Shown here piece after piece: positions 1-7,981 of a DNA stretch of 64,000 bases; position 1 is the first letter of the stretch; the number at the start of each line of letters is the position of its first letter. The stretch comes from JBBSUQ01 sp964389755 (GTDB taxonomy: Bacteria > Bacteroidota > Bacteroidia > Flavobacteriales_D > Crocinitomicaceae). The stretch is from contig CAYMEW010000016.1 in NCBI GenBank assembly GCA_964389755.1, positions 1 through 64,000 on the forward strand, read 5' to 3'. The notes under the pieces were generated by a model. The model was not told the origin of the DNA. It ran no database searches and saw nothing but the letters and a program-made list of their open reading frames with translations. The position numbers and the translations under genes are program-made.

Positions 1-57
1 AACTATTATTCCGAACCACAAAGCGAACCGTTAGGAAACGGCTATTCTCTTTGAAGC

Positions 58-405
58 AAAGTAACTTAGGTGGTTCAATCGTTCGCACAAATACCTGCAC
101 CATAGATCCACCTAAATGCCGCCGATTCAAGCCGCCGAATTAACCGTTACAAACGGCTATTCTTGTTCAGAAAGAGTGCGTTACGAATTTTGAGTTGTTG
201 GCAGAACTGCCTCTGTGCCGGGTAAGAGGCTATGCTCATTAAAGTAACTTAGGTGGTTCAATCATTCGCCCGACTACCTGCACCAAACGATCTACCTGAA
301 ATCTGCTAATTCAAACCGCTGAGTTAACCGTTAGAAACGGCTATTCTTGTTTAGGAACAGTGGGTTACGAATTTTGCGTTGTTGGCAAAACCGCTTCCGC
401 GCCAG
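58..405. repeat. Diverged tandem repeat, two copies of a ~183-bp unit
   Basis: Copy 1 begins at 58 and copy 2 at 241. Both start AAAGTAACTTAGGTGGTTCA and share blocks around CTACCTGCACCA, AACGGCTATTCTTG and GTTACGAATTTTG. The offset is 183 at the left end and 184 at the right end, so there is about one indel. A partial copy (AACCGTTAGGAAACGGCTATTCT) lies at 26-48. Each copy carries a short inverted repeat CCGTT-N3-AACGG. No convincing protein spans the copies, so I read this as non-coding repetitive DNA. Function unknown. Confidence 0.75.
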
Positions 406-548
406 GCATTGCAGCGGCAGCCGGCCGAGGCGGGACTGTCGGGCTGAATTTCACATCCGGTGGCGACCAGCGGAAGCCCGCCGGGGTGAACATCGTTCAG
501 CCACAGTGCCGGAAGGACGCTACAGCGGAAAGGCCGTCCCCTGAAGGA

Positions 549-630
549 GTTCTTGCGAACACTTCAGGACACGCCCTAATGTTCACAAACACGTCAGGGC
601 ACAGCCATAGTTCTTGCGAACCCTTCAGGG
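549..630. repeat. GC-rich ~30-bp repeats with hairpin core
   Basis: Three units begin at 549, 581 and 610. Units 1 and 3 hold the perfect palindrome GTTCTTGCGAAC; unit 2 has the degraded form GTTCACAAAC. Each is followed by a (C/A)NTCAGG block and a GCCC-like stretch. Around unit 1, CCTGAAG at 540-546 and CTTCAGG at 562-568 extend the hairpin. The stretch from about 380 to 640 looks clearly more GC-rich than the AT-rich repeat to its left. Confidence 0.6.
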
Positions 631-638
631 AGGCGCCC

Positions 639-676
639 AAAAAGAAAGGCTACCCATCGATTGACGGATAGCCTTT
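639..676 (-). terminator. Rho-independent terminator of sucD
   Basis: AAAGGCTA (645-652) pairs with TAGCCTTT (669-676). Read on the minus strand, the stem follows the sucD stop codon and runs into CTTTTT. It could also work in the plus direction because TATATTTTT follows the right arm. Confidence 0.75.
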
Positions 677-697
677 ATATTTTTCAAATACTTTTCC

Positions 698-1576
698 TTA
701 AGCAGTTACCCCGAGGATTTCAGCCATTTTGGCACCGATCTGTGCGGGAGAGTCTACCACGTGAATTCCACATTCGCGCATGATGCGTTTTTTGGCTTCG
801 GCAGTATCGTCGGCACCACCAACAATGGCACCTGCGTGACCCATTGTACGTCCTTTCGGAGCGGTTTCACCTGCGATGAACCCGACAACCGGCTTGTTCC
901 CGTTTTCTTTGATCCAGCGTGCGGCGTTTGCCTCGAGGTTTCCACCGATCTCACCGATCATAACGATTCCTTCTGTTTCCGGGTCGTTCATCAATAATTC
1001 AACTGCTTCGCGGGTTGTTGTACCGATAATGGGGTCACCACCGATACCGATTGCAGTTGTGATGCCCAATCCTGCCTTGGCTACCTGGTCTGCCGCTTCG
1101 TAGGTCAGGGTTCCCGATTTGGAAACGATCCCGATCTTTCCTTCCTTGAAGACAAAGCCCGGCATGATACCTACTTTTGCCTGTCCGGCGGAAATTACCC
1201 CCGGGCAGTTCGGTCCGATCAGGCGACAGTCGAATGCCTTGATATATTCTTTGGCTTTCACCATGTCGTTTACCGGAATTCCTTCGGTGATACATACGAT
1301 CACTCCGATCCCGGCGTTAGCTGCTTCCATGATTGCGTCTGCGGCAAATGCGGGTGGAACAAAGATGATGGAAACGTTAGCTCCCGTTTTTTCAACGGCT
1401 TCCGCCACGGTATTGAAAACCGGGCGATCCAGGTGTGTGCTTCCGCCTTTTCCCGGGGTCACACCACCGACCACGTTGGTTCCGAAATCGATCATCTGAC
1501 CGGCATGAAAGGTACCTTCACTACCCGTGAATCCCTGTACGATAACTTTGGAGTCTTTATTAACAAGTACGCTCAT
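698..1576 (-). CDS. sucD: Succinate--CoA ligase [ADP-forming] subunit alpha
   Basis: Alpha subunit of succinyl-CoA synthetase, a cytoplasmic TCA-cycle enzyme that makes ATP or GTP from succinyl-CoA with the SucC beta subunit. The 292-aa product matches the usual ~290 aa. It has the N-terminal CoA-binding Rossmann part and the phosphohistidine loop GHAGAIVGG near the C-terminus. An in-frame Met lies 35 codons upstream (1681), but I chose 1576: MSVLVNKDSKV matches family N-termini, and a good promoter at 1612-1619 would start transcription downstream of the earlier Met. sucC is not adjacent, which is common in Bacteroidota. A terminator follows at 639-676. Confidence 0.97.
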   Translation of the reverse strand: MSVLVNKDSKVIVQGFTGSEGTFHAGQMIDFGTNVVGGVTPGKGGSTHLDRPVFNTVAEAVEKTGANVSIIFVPPAFAADAIMEAANAGIGVIVCITEGIPVNDMVKAKEYIKAFDCRLIGPNCPGVISAGQAKVGIMPGFVFKEGKIGIVSKSGTLTYEAADQVAKAGLGITTAIGIGGDPIIGTTTREAVELLMNDPETEGIVMIGEIGGNLEANAARWIKENGNKPVVGFIAGETAPKGRTMGHAGAIVGGADDTAEAKKRIMRECGIHVVDSPAQIGAKMAEILGVTA

Positions 1577-1611
1577 TATTGCGAATTTTAATGTCCTTTT
1601 TGATTCGAGTC

Positions 1612-1642
1612 CAAAAATAACCTTTTGATTTTTGATAGCCAA
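1612..1642 (-). promoter_or_regulatory. Promoter of sucD (TTG-N20-TATTTTTG)
   Basis: On the minus strand a -33 TTG (1640-1642) is followed after 20 bp by TATTTTTG (1612-1619), matching the Bacteroidota TAnnTTTG -7 element. It lies 36 bp before the ATG at 1576, which supports that start. Confidence 0.6.
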
Positions 1643-1720
1643 TGATTTTTTTGTTTTTGTGCTCCGCGAACTTGTAAGCACAGAAGCCGGGAATACCGAT
1701 TCTGCAACTTTTAAGAAGCA

Positions 1721-4015
1721 TTAACCAGCGTTCGACCGGCGTTTCGGATGATAAAAGAGCAGGATGAGCACCGGAAGCAGTGTCATGTCGAGCAGGACTG
1801 CGACCAGGAGTGTCAGGCAGAGCATCAGGCCCATAAAGAAAGTTCCGAGGAAGCTGCTCAGTATGAGTAGAAGGAAGCCGGCACACAGGATCAGCGACGT
1901 GAGGATCATGGCCTTGCCGGTGGTGAGATAGGCCCGTTTGAGTGCATAAATTTTGCTTCGGCCTTTGTTGAGTTCGAACCGGAATTTTCCGAGGAAATGA
2001 ATGGTGTCGTCCACTGCGATACCGAAGGCGATGACGAAGACAATGGACGTACTGATCTTCAGGTCGATGCCGAAAAAGCCCATGAGGCCAGCCACGCACA
2101 GGAGCGGCAGGATGTTCGGTATAATGGAAATGATGACCATCGACAGGGAACGGTAAAGCAGGCCCATAATCAGCGCGACAATGAGAATGGAGATGGAGAG
2201 TCCTTTGACGAGGCTTTGGGACAGGTAACGCATGTTCTTGTCGAACAGGTGCGCAGTACCGGTCACTTTGAATTCGAGGCGGGAGGTGTCGATCGAGTCG
2301 CGAATGAATGCATAGAGCGCGCGGTTCTTTTCCCGGAAGAAATGATTGCCATGATCGGGTACGGAGCCGTTGATGCGCAGGATGGTTTCGCTGCTGTCGA
2401 CGATGGACCGGTAGAATTTGCCCTGCTCTGCGATGCGCAGTGGCATCCGGAAACGGTTTATTTTTCGCTGTGACGCAGGAATGGTACTGAAAGCGGTGTC
2501 GTTGAGGTGCGATGCTTTGTTAAGCAGGCGAATGCTTTGTACAAGTGACAGGCGAATATCGGCACCATACGTTTTTTCCACGTAGTTCTCCACTTTGTCG
2601 ATCTCCAGCAGGATGTCGCGGTCCCAGAAGGTGGCGCTGGTGTCTTTCAGGATCACGGCCATTTCAAAAGGGCGCACACCGCCATAGTGTTCATCGAGGT
2701 AGTTGAAGTCGGCTTTCATGGGTTCGCTGTCCTTCAGGTCGTCCATCAGGTAATTGTTTGTATCGATGAAGAAGATACCGCTGGCAACCACGGCTGTTCC
2801 CGCCAGGCAAATCCAGAGAACACTCCTGCGTTTGCGCATAATGGTCGTAAACCAGCGGGCGAGGTATTTTTTCCAAAAGTGCCCGTTTTGCTGCCTGTAG
2901 ATGTATTTCGGGTCGGGGGAAAGGTACACGAGTGCAGGGAGTAGTGCAATGGTAAGCACGAAGGCGATGAGCACGCCGATCCCGGTTACGATCCCGAAGA
3001 TCTGGATGGGCTGAACGCGTACGAAGTACAGGGAGAAAAATCCGATAGCGGTGGTGACGGAGGTGAGCAGGGTGGACATACCCACTTCGCGCAGCGCAAT
3101 ACGCAGAGACATGTATTTTGAAGCACCGGTGCGCAGTGCGTCGAGGTAGCGCGAAACGAGGTGAATGACGTCGGACATGGATACGACGAACATGATGGAG
3201 GGAAGTGTAACGAGCAGGAGGTTGATCGGTTCCCTGAACAGGCCCATCAGCCCGACAATCCAGATCATGGAAAAGAGGATGACCGTCAGCGGCAGGAGGA
3301 TTCCCCAAAGTGAGCGGAATGCAATATACAGGAAGGCGATGATGAGGATGAAACTGAGCCTGACGAAGAGTTGCATTTCGAAGCTCATTTTCTCGATGTA
3401 GTATTTCTGCCCGATGGTGCGTCCTGCGATCCGGACCCTGTCGAAGTGATAATTTTTAAGGAGGGTGTTGAGGCTTTCTACCAGGCTGTCGCTTTTCCGT
3501 TTGCTCAGGTAGTCGTTGTGGCGGATGAAGATGCAGAGCGAACGCGCATCCTTTGCGACGAATGTGTTGATCAGTTCGGGATGGTTGTAGATGCGGGCGG
3601 AGTCTTCTTCTAAATTCGCGAAGGTACTGTCGATGTAGGGCCTGGACCCGGTAGCGCCGCCATTGTAGAGAAAGGTTTCCTGCTGGTTGGTGACGGACTG
3701 CACAAAGCGCACGTATTCGAGTTCACCGATTTTGTGGGTAAGGCGATCCACCTTTTGCAGGAAGCCGGGTTCGAAGATCGTGGGGTCGTTCTCGATTGCC
3801 ATGAGCAGGAAATCGTTGTCGGATTCGAACTTTTGGCGGTAGCTGAAGAAGAAGTCGCTTTCGGGGTCATCGAGGGGAAAGAACTTTTCGAAATCGTAAT
3901 CGAAGCGCAGGTATTGCAGCTGGAAGGTGAGAAATGCGGTGAACAGCAGTACCGCGGCGAGCAGCCCGATACAGAATTTTTTAAAATTCCCGGCGTGGAT
4001 CGGATGGCGTTTCAT
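1721..4015 (-). CDS. RND superfamily (MMPL/SSD-type) exporter
   Basis: Predicted inner-membrane exporter of the MMPL/sterol-sensing type of RND proteins, 764 aa. Two similar halves are visible. Each has a leading membrane helix (about 13-33 and 397-417), a periplasmic domain of roughly 180-190 residues, and a bundle of five helices (about 215-365 and 605-755). The second half has the family motif GIAVDDTIHFLG near residue 665, with acidic residues typical of proton relays; the first half has the matching SMSDVIHLVSRY. A TTG codon lies three codons upstream (4024), but ATG at 4015 is preferred. No membrane-fusion protein or outer-membrane channel gene is adjacent, so it probably acts alone. 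Substrate unknown; lipids or hopanoids are possible by family. Confidence 0.88.
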   Translation of the reverse strand: MKRHPIHAGNFKKFCIGLLAAVLLFTAFLTFQLQYLRFDYDFEKFFPLDDPESDFFFSYRQKFESDNDFLLMAIENDPTIFEPGFLQKVDRLTHKIGELEYVRFVQSVTNQQETFLYNGGATGSRPYIDSTFANLEEDSARIYNHPELINTFVAKDARSLCIFIRHNDYLSKRKSDSLVESLNTLLKNYHFDRVRIAGRTIGQKYYIEKMSFEMQLFVRLSFILIIAFLYIAFRSLWGILLPLTVILFSMIWIVGLMGLFREPINLLLVTLPSIMFVVSMSDVIHLVSRYLDALRTGASKYMSLRIALREVGMSTLLTSVTTAIGFFSLYFVRVQPIQIFGIVTGIGVLIAFVLTIALLPALVYLSPDPKYIYRQQNGHFWKKYLARWFTTIMRKRRSVLWICLAGTAVVASGIFFIDTNNYLMDDLKDSEPMKADFNYLDEHYGGVRPFEMAVILKDTSATFWDRDILLEIDKVENYVEKTYGADIRLSLVQSIRLLNKASHLNDTAFSTIPASQRKINRFRMPLRIAEQGKFYRSIVDSSETILRINGSVPDHGNHFFREKNRALYAFIRDSIDTSRLEFKVTGTAHLFDKNMRYLSQSLVKGLSISILIVALIMGLLYRSLSMVIISIIPNILPLLCVAGLMGFFGIDLKISTSIVFVIAFGIAVDDTIHFLGKFRFELNKGRSKIYALKRAYLTTGKAMILTSLILCAGFLLLILSSFLGTFFMGLMLCLTLLVAVLLDMTLLPVLILLFYHPKRRSNAG

Positions 4016-4177
4016 GGAATACAAAATTAAGCGAATCCCTTAACTATACGTCGTCTTTTGCGTCCTGGATGCGGGTAGTACTGCGCGGGGGCTAAAAATC
4101 CTGTCTTAATGGCGCGCGATTGGATGGTAGGAATTCAAGCTTAGATCAACCGGATTATTGTTAAAATATTAACGTTA

Positions 4178-4254
4178 TAATACACTATCTATACTTGAGG
4201 AATACTGATGCTATACTTGTGCTATACAGGTGCGATACCGTTGCAATATGAGTG
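4178..4254. repeat. 11-bp tandem repeat array, about 6-7 units
   Basis: Consecutive 11-bp units begin at 4178, 4189, 4200, 4211, 4222, 4233 and 4244. Examples are CTATACTTGAG, GAATACTGATG, CTATACTTGTG, CTATACAGGTG and CGATACCGTTG. The near-constant core is (C/G)NATAC at the start and G at position 11; the first (TAATACACTAT) and last (CAATATGAGTG) units are degenerate. The period is close to one DNA turn, so the cores face the same side of the helix. No coding function seen. Confidence 0.75.
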
Positions 4255-4300
4255 AATTATTTTAGTTACTGATTGTCAGTCATTTACGAAAGATGAAGAA

Positions 4301-4330
4301 CGGCTAAAAACGGTTAAAAACGGCTATTTA
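4301..4330. repeat. 10-bp repeat x3 (CGGCTAAAAA type)
   Basis: CGGCTAAAAA, CGGTTAAAAA and CGGCTATTTA lie head to tail at 4301, 4311 and 4321. The last overlaps AAACGGCTATT (4318-4328), the exact 11-mer also found in the repeats at 36, 151 and 335. A related CGCTAAACGGCTTTT follows near 4342. Confidence 0.65.
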
Positions 4331-4543
4331 AGCTGTTTCGGTCGCTAAACGGCTTTTGGTAGGATTCCAAGAGTTTTCTAGCGGCTTTATGCAAATACAC
4401 ATGGTCTTCTTAAAATATTTTCCGTCAAAAATTCACGCTGTCCTTATGAAATAGTTTGCTTCAACAGCCTTCAAACTGGTTACCGGTCAGGTACTAAATC
4501 CAACCGATGATCCATTCTTTTCGTCTGCATAGGAAAAGTTTAT

Positions 4544-4551
4544 TAAGTTTG
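4544..4551 (+). promoter_or_regulatory. Promoter -7 box TAAGTTTG
   Basis: TAAGTTTG matches the Bacteroidota TAnnTTTG consensus 40 bp before the ATG of the T9SS cargo gene at 4591. No clear TTG -33 element lies at the right distance. Confidence 0.5.
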
Positions 4552-4590
4552 GTGACTTAAAATCCTATTAGACTAATTAAATTGATCATT

Positions 4591-5610
4591 ATGAAGAAAA
4601 CTGTACTTTTTGCGGCTGCGCTGAGTCTTTCGGCGGGGGCGTTCTCCCAGCAACTGGATGCTTCCAACGAACCGGTTATCGGTGATAACATCGGGATGTT
4701 CGTACTCGATTCATTCGCAACGAATTATACGGCTGTTGTCGGAAGCGGCGTGACGTGGGATTATTCAACTACACCCGGTTATAGCGGCATGACCAAAACG
4801 GTTATGACCGACGATCCGGCGAACGACCCGAATGCATCGGATTTTCCGAGTGCCACGAAAAGTATCGGTATCCCGGGCTTTTTGACCACTTTCTTTGCGT
4901 CGACATCGAGCATGCGTACGTCGTACGGTTACACCTTCGAGGAGCCTTCGCTCGGTACGGTGATCGCGAAATATGACACGGATGCACAGGATATCGTGAG
5001 TTACCCCTTCGGACTCGGAAGTTCACTGACCGATTCTTACAGCGGTACGGTAACTGTTCCCGGATTCGGAGACTTCGCGGCAACCGGAACGGGTACGGCA
5101 ATGATCGACGGCGAGGGAACACTGAAACTCGGACAGGGTACGACGTACACGAACGTGATCCGTTACAAGATCACTGAAACAACGACTGCCACGGTTCCTT
5201 TCCTCGGATCTGTAAACCTCGTTCGCGAGCAATACGAATACTACGACTTCACACAGTCTAACATGCCTGTATTCGTACACGTCAGAGCAGCCATCACAGG
5301 AGCTATCGATACTGAAATGCAACTCGTACTTTCTTCAGTGGAACCGGATGAATTTGTGGGACTGAGCGAAGCCAACGAACTCGCTTTCGAAATGTACCCG
5401 AACCCGTCTAACGGAACGTTCCGTGTAAGCGGTGAATTCGGAAACGATGCAACGGTAACTGTTTTTGACCAGGCAGGACGTGCGGTTTACAGTTCGGCGC
5501 TTGCTGCGAACGGGCAGGAGATCTCACTCGGAGCGATCGAAAAGGGAATGTACCTCGTTCAGATCACTTCACAGGGAGTTAAAAATGTAAAATCACTGGT
5601 GATCCGTTAA
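4591..5610 (+). CDS. T9SS type A sorting domain-containing secreted protein
   Basis: Secreted or surface-attached protein of 339 aa. Residues 1-20 form a Sec signal peptide (MKKTVLFAAALSLSAGAFSQ). The central ~230 residues are rich in Thr, Ser, Gly and Asp and look beta-structured; I recognise no enzyme motif. The last ~75 residues are a type A T9SS sorting domain: FEMYPNPSNGTFRV, then TVFDQAGRAVYS, then KGMYLVQI. This sends it through the outer membrane by the type IX system. The ATG at 4591 is preferred over one three codons upstream because it places the basic residues of the signal peptide at the N-terminus. A strong terminator follows, so it is a single-gene unit. Specific role unknown. 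Confidence 0.88.
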   Translation: MKKTVLFAAALSLSAGAFSQQLDASNEPVIGDNIGMFVLDSFATNYTAVVGSGVTWDYSTTPGYSGMTKTVMTDDPANDPNASDFPSATKSIGIPGFLTTFFASTSSMRTSYGYTFEEPSLGTVIAKYDTDAQDIVSYPFGLGSSLTDSYSGTVTVPGFGDFAATGTGTAMIDGEGTLKLGQGTTYTNVIRYKITETTTATVPFLGSVNLVREQYEYYDFTQSNMPVFVHVRAAITGAIDTEMQLVLSSVEPDEFVGLSEANELAFEMYPNPSNGTFRVSGEFGNDATVTVFDQAGRAVYSSALAANGQEISLGAIEKGMYLVQITSQGVKNVKSLVIR

Positions 5611-5633
5611 GATCCCGATCTTATTTTTAAAGG

Positions 5634-5662
5634 ACCGTCCGTAATTTGCGGACGGTTTTTTT
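5634..5662 (+). terminator. Rho-independent terminator
   Basis: ACCGTCCG (5634-5641) pairs with CGGACGGT (5649-5656) around the loop TAATTTG, followed by seven T. It ends the transcript of the T9SS cargo gene. Confidence 0.9.
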
Positions 5663-5715
5663 ATGCAATACAGGCCCAAATTGTTACTTTTAGGCTCCAA
5701 AGCGTTACGCATTAC

Positions 5716-7977
5716 ATGAAATCTATTTACACCCTGCTCTTCCTGGCAATTTCGTTCGTAAGTCTCTCACAGGGAGAAGAAACACTGACTCCCGAGGAAC
5801 GTGCCTATCTTTTTCACATCGTGAAGAAAAGTCCGATCCTGGACCATAATTTCGGGCGTTATTTCGATTACAAGGGTCCGGATATTCGCCTGGCAAATAA
5901 AGAGATCAATTACGACTCGGTTGAGCTGGTGATCATCAATCACCCGGAAATGCTTGTGATCCGGAAAGAAGAGATTGCGAAGTCGGCACCGGGACTGATC
6001 GCGGAAGCGGCCAATAAGATGGCGATCTGGGAGTTAAACAAGATCCTGCTGGCCAGTCGCGGAAATGAAAAAGACCTTGAACCATATATGCCGAAGTACC
6101 GGCGTTTCACCGAATTGTTGCTGGCCGAACTTCCGCCTGCTGCCGTGAAATCGAAGGAGGGCGTTGCAGAGGTGCATCCGAAGGTGCTGCAGGCACTCAA
6201 TCCCGGGCTTTCTTTCGATGAGAAGGTCGCTTTTTTGGAGTCACAGCGCTTTTTGAGTGAAAACGATTGCGAAGTAACGCTAAACGCGATCAACAAAGCG
6301 GTGAACGGCTATGTGGAGCAGCGTGCGTTTGAGATCTTTCGCCAGATGGGAGGTCGCAGCAATGAATTTGATAACCGTTTAATTGCGGCGGGTGACGGAA
6401 GCCTGACCTCCGGCTTACTCGAAGAGCGTGAAAAAGATGAAAAAGGGCGCTGGAACAAAGGGCTTCCGCGAGCGATCGGGCTGTTCCCGTACCAGTTCGT
6501 GCGGGCGGTGGAAGACGGTAAGCCGAAGATCGAGCCGCGCGACGTGGCCACGCTGGATTTCAAAACGGCGGGTGACAACCGCATTACAAACCTGCACTTT
6601 GACGTGTGGGGTTATAATTCCGAAAAGCAGACCACCGTGGTGGTTGAACGCAACGGACAATGTTACCGCCTGTTCGGTTCGGGTGAAACGCGTTTCCTTT
6701 CACCGGATTCGGCTTTCGGGGGCGGGAAGACCTACCAGACCGTTATGGACGAACTCGAGTTCGGGAAAATCGCGCAACTCACGGAAATGATCTACGGAAA
6801 GAAGGGTTTCGATTACCAGATCGAGTACAATACGAAAAAGAAGGATGAGACGGAACTGAAGATCGAAAAGAACGAGAAGAAAAATTCCGATTTCGGATAC
6901 ACTCCTATTTCGACCAGTTCAAAGTCTTCGCGTAAAGTAAAGAAGGCCCGCAAGAAGAACCGCGGTGGCGGACCGGTGGATTACCAGCCGACGACGAATT
7001 CAAATAAAAAGAAGCGTGGGAATAAGCAGTCCGAGATCGTGTCGCTGTACAACCAGTACGACCACTACAAGGGTGAAATTGCCCGCCTGGAGCAGGAAAA
7101 GGCGGAAGCAATCGACCTGCTGGCAACCTACCAGCGCAAACTGGACCTGATGAAACTGAACTTTGGGGTGCATCCGGTAGCTTATACGGTCACCGACGGA
7201 ATGTACCTGTTCGAGGATTCGGTAAGTTTCGACCTGCTGACCCAGGAATTCCGATTTCCGAAATCCGTGGAAAAGGAGAGTTTCGAGGTTCGCCTGGTAT
7301 CGGTTCCGTATTCACCACTTTCCGATCAGGCGGACGAGGTGATGCTGCACATCAATAAAACGGCGGTGGTACCGGGCTTTGATGCGCGTGTGAACCTGCA
7401 ACTTGTAGATGTGTTCGGCAGTAATTCCTATGAGCTTGAGCGTCCTTTATTTCAGCAATCGGACAGTGTGGCGGTTCTGCTTTTCTTTGAAGCACTCCAG
7501 GATAAAAAACTGGATTTCGAAGTGATTGCGCGCGGACAGGGCGTCGGACAATGGGATTCGGTGCTCGTGACGCGCGACCCGGAACAACCCGAACTGAGTG
7601 CTTATCCTTCGATCAGTGCGCGGAACGATTCCGCCTTCGTACGCCTGCGTCGTTCGGACGTGTTGATCACTATCGACCGGAAGAATACACTGGAGGTCAA
7701 TTCATATACGGATCCGGTTCGCACTTCCTTTCAGCCGTCTGACGAGGAGGCGCGCAAAATGCAACAGGAATACGGACTTTCTGGTAATGAACTGCTGAGT
7801 GTCTACCGTACGGCGGAGATCCTCGTGAAATTGCGACAGGAACTCAATGTGCTGGCGGGAACGTACCTGGATCGTGAAACGGCCAAAGCGGTGATCGACC
7901 GGTTAAACAAAGTACTGGACCAGGCACGTATCTCGGTAGGACGTACGTCCGTGAAGTTGAGTGATCTGAAGATCTGA
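5716..7977 (+). CDS. Large exported protein of unknown function
   Basis: I do not recognise the family. The 753-aa product starts with a signal peptide (MKSIYTLLFLAISFVSLSQG), so it is periplasmic or outer-membrane associated. Residues ~20-390 are mixed alpha/beta. Residues ~385-430 form a highly basic, low-complexity linker with KKNRGGG and KKKRGNK stretches. Residues ~435-480 are a predicted coiled coil (EIARLEQEKAEAIDLLATYQ). The C-terminal ~270 residues are beta-rich and then helical. No Cys-based or hydrolase motif is apparent. TACTTTTA at 5685-5692, close to the -7 consensus, may drive it. It ends four bases before the convergent helicase gene. Confidence 0.85.
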   Translation: MKSIYTLLFLAISFVSLSQGEETLTPEERAYLFHIVKKSPILDHNFGRYFDYKGPDIRLANKEINYDSVELVIINHPEMLVIRKEEIAKSAPGLIAEAANKMAIWELNKILLASRGNEKDLEPYMPKYRRFTELLLAELPPAAVKSKEGVAEVHPKVLQALNPGLSFDEKVAFLESQRFLSENDCEVTLNAINKAVNGYVEQRAFEIFRQMGGRSNEFDNRLIAAGDGSLTSGLLEEREKDEKGRWNKGLPRAIGLFPYQFVRAVEDGKPKIEPRDVATLDFKTAGDNRITNLHFDVWGYNSEKQTTVVVERNGQCYRLFGSGETRFLSPDSAFGGGKTYQTVMDELEFGKIAQLTEMIYGKKGFDYQIEYNTKKKDETELKIEKNEKKNSDFGYTPISTSSKSSRKVKKARKKNRGGGPVDYQPTTNSNKKKRGNKQSEIVSLYNQYDHYKGEIARLEQEKAEAIDLLATYQRKLDLMKLNFGVHPVAYTVTDGMYLFEDSVSFDLLTQEFRFPKSVEKESFEVRLVSVPYSPLSDQADEVMLHINKTAVVPGFDARVNLQLVDVFGSNSYELERPLFQQSDSVAVLLFFEALQDKKLDFEVIARGQGVGQWDSVLVTRDPEQPELSAYPSISARNDSAFVRLRRSDVLITIDRKNTLEVNSYTDPVRTSFQPSDEEARKMQQEYGLSGNELLSVYRTAEILVKLRQELNVLAGTYLDRETAKAVIDRLNKVLDQARISVGRTSVKLSDLKI

Positions 7978-7981
7978 CGGT

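Larger units (their letters stand above)
4016..4590. other. 575-bp intergenic region with two short tandem repeats
   Basis: AT-rich DNA between the divergent exporter and T9SS cargo genes. It holds the 11-bp tandem array (4178-4254), the 10-bp triple repeat (4301-4330), and a promoter-like box for the rightward gene (4544-4551). A TAATTTTG box on the minus strand at 4022-4029 sits six bases before the exporter ATG. I see no tRNA or convincing small ORF. Confidence 0.7.

Noticed and set aside
347..671. Open reading frames through the GC-rich repeat region
   Set aside because: Two overlapping frames stay open mainly because of GC-rich repeats; neither has a family resemblance, and both run through the hairpin repeats.
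698..1681. Longer sucD form starting at 1681
   Set aside because: The extra 35 residues do not occur in SucD proteins and lie upstream of the best promoter.
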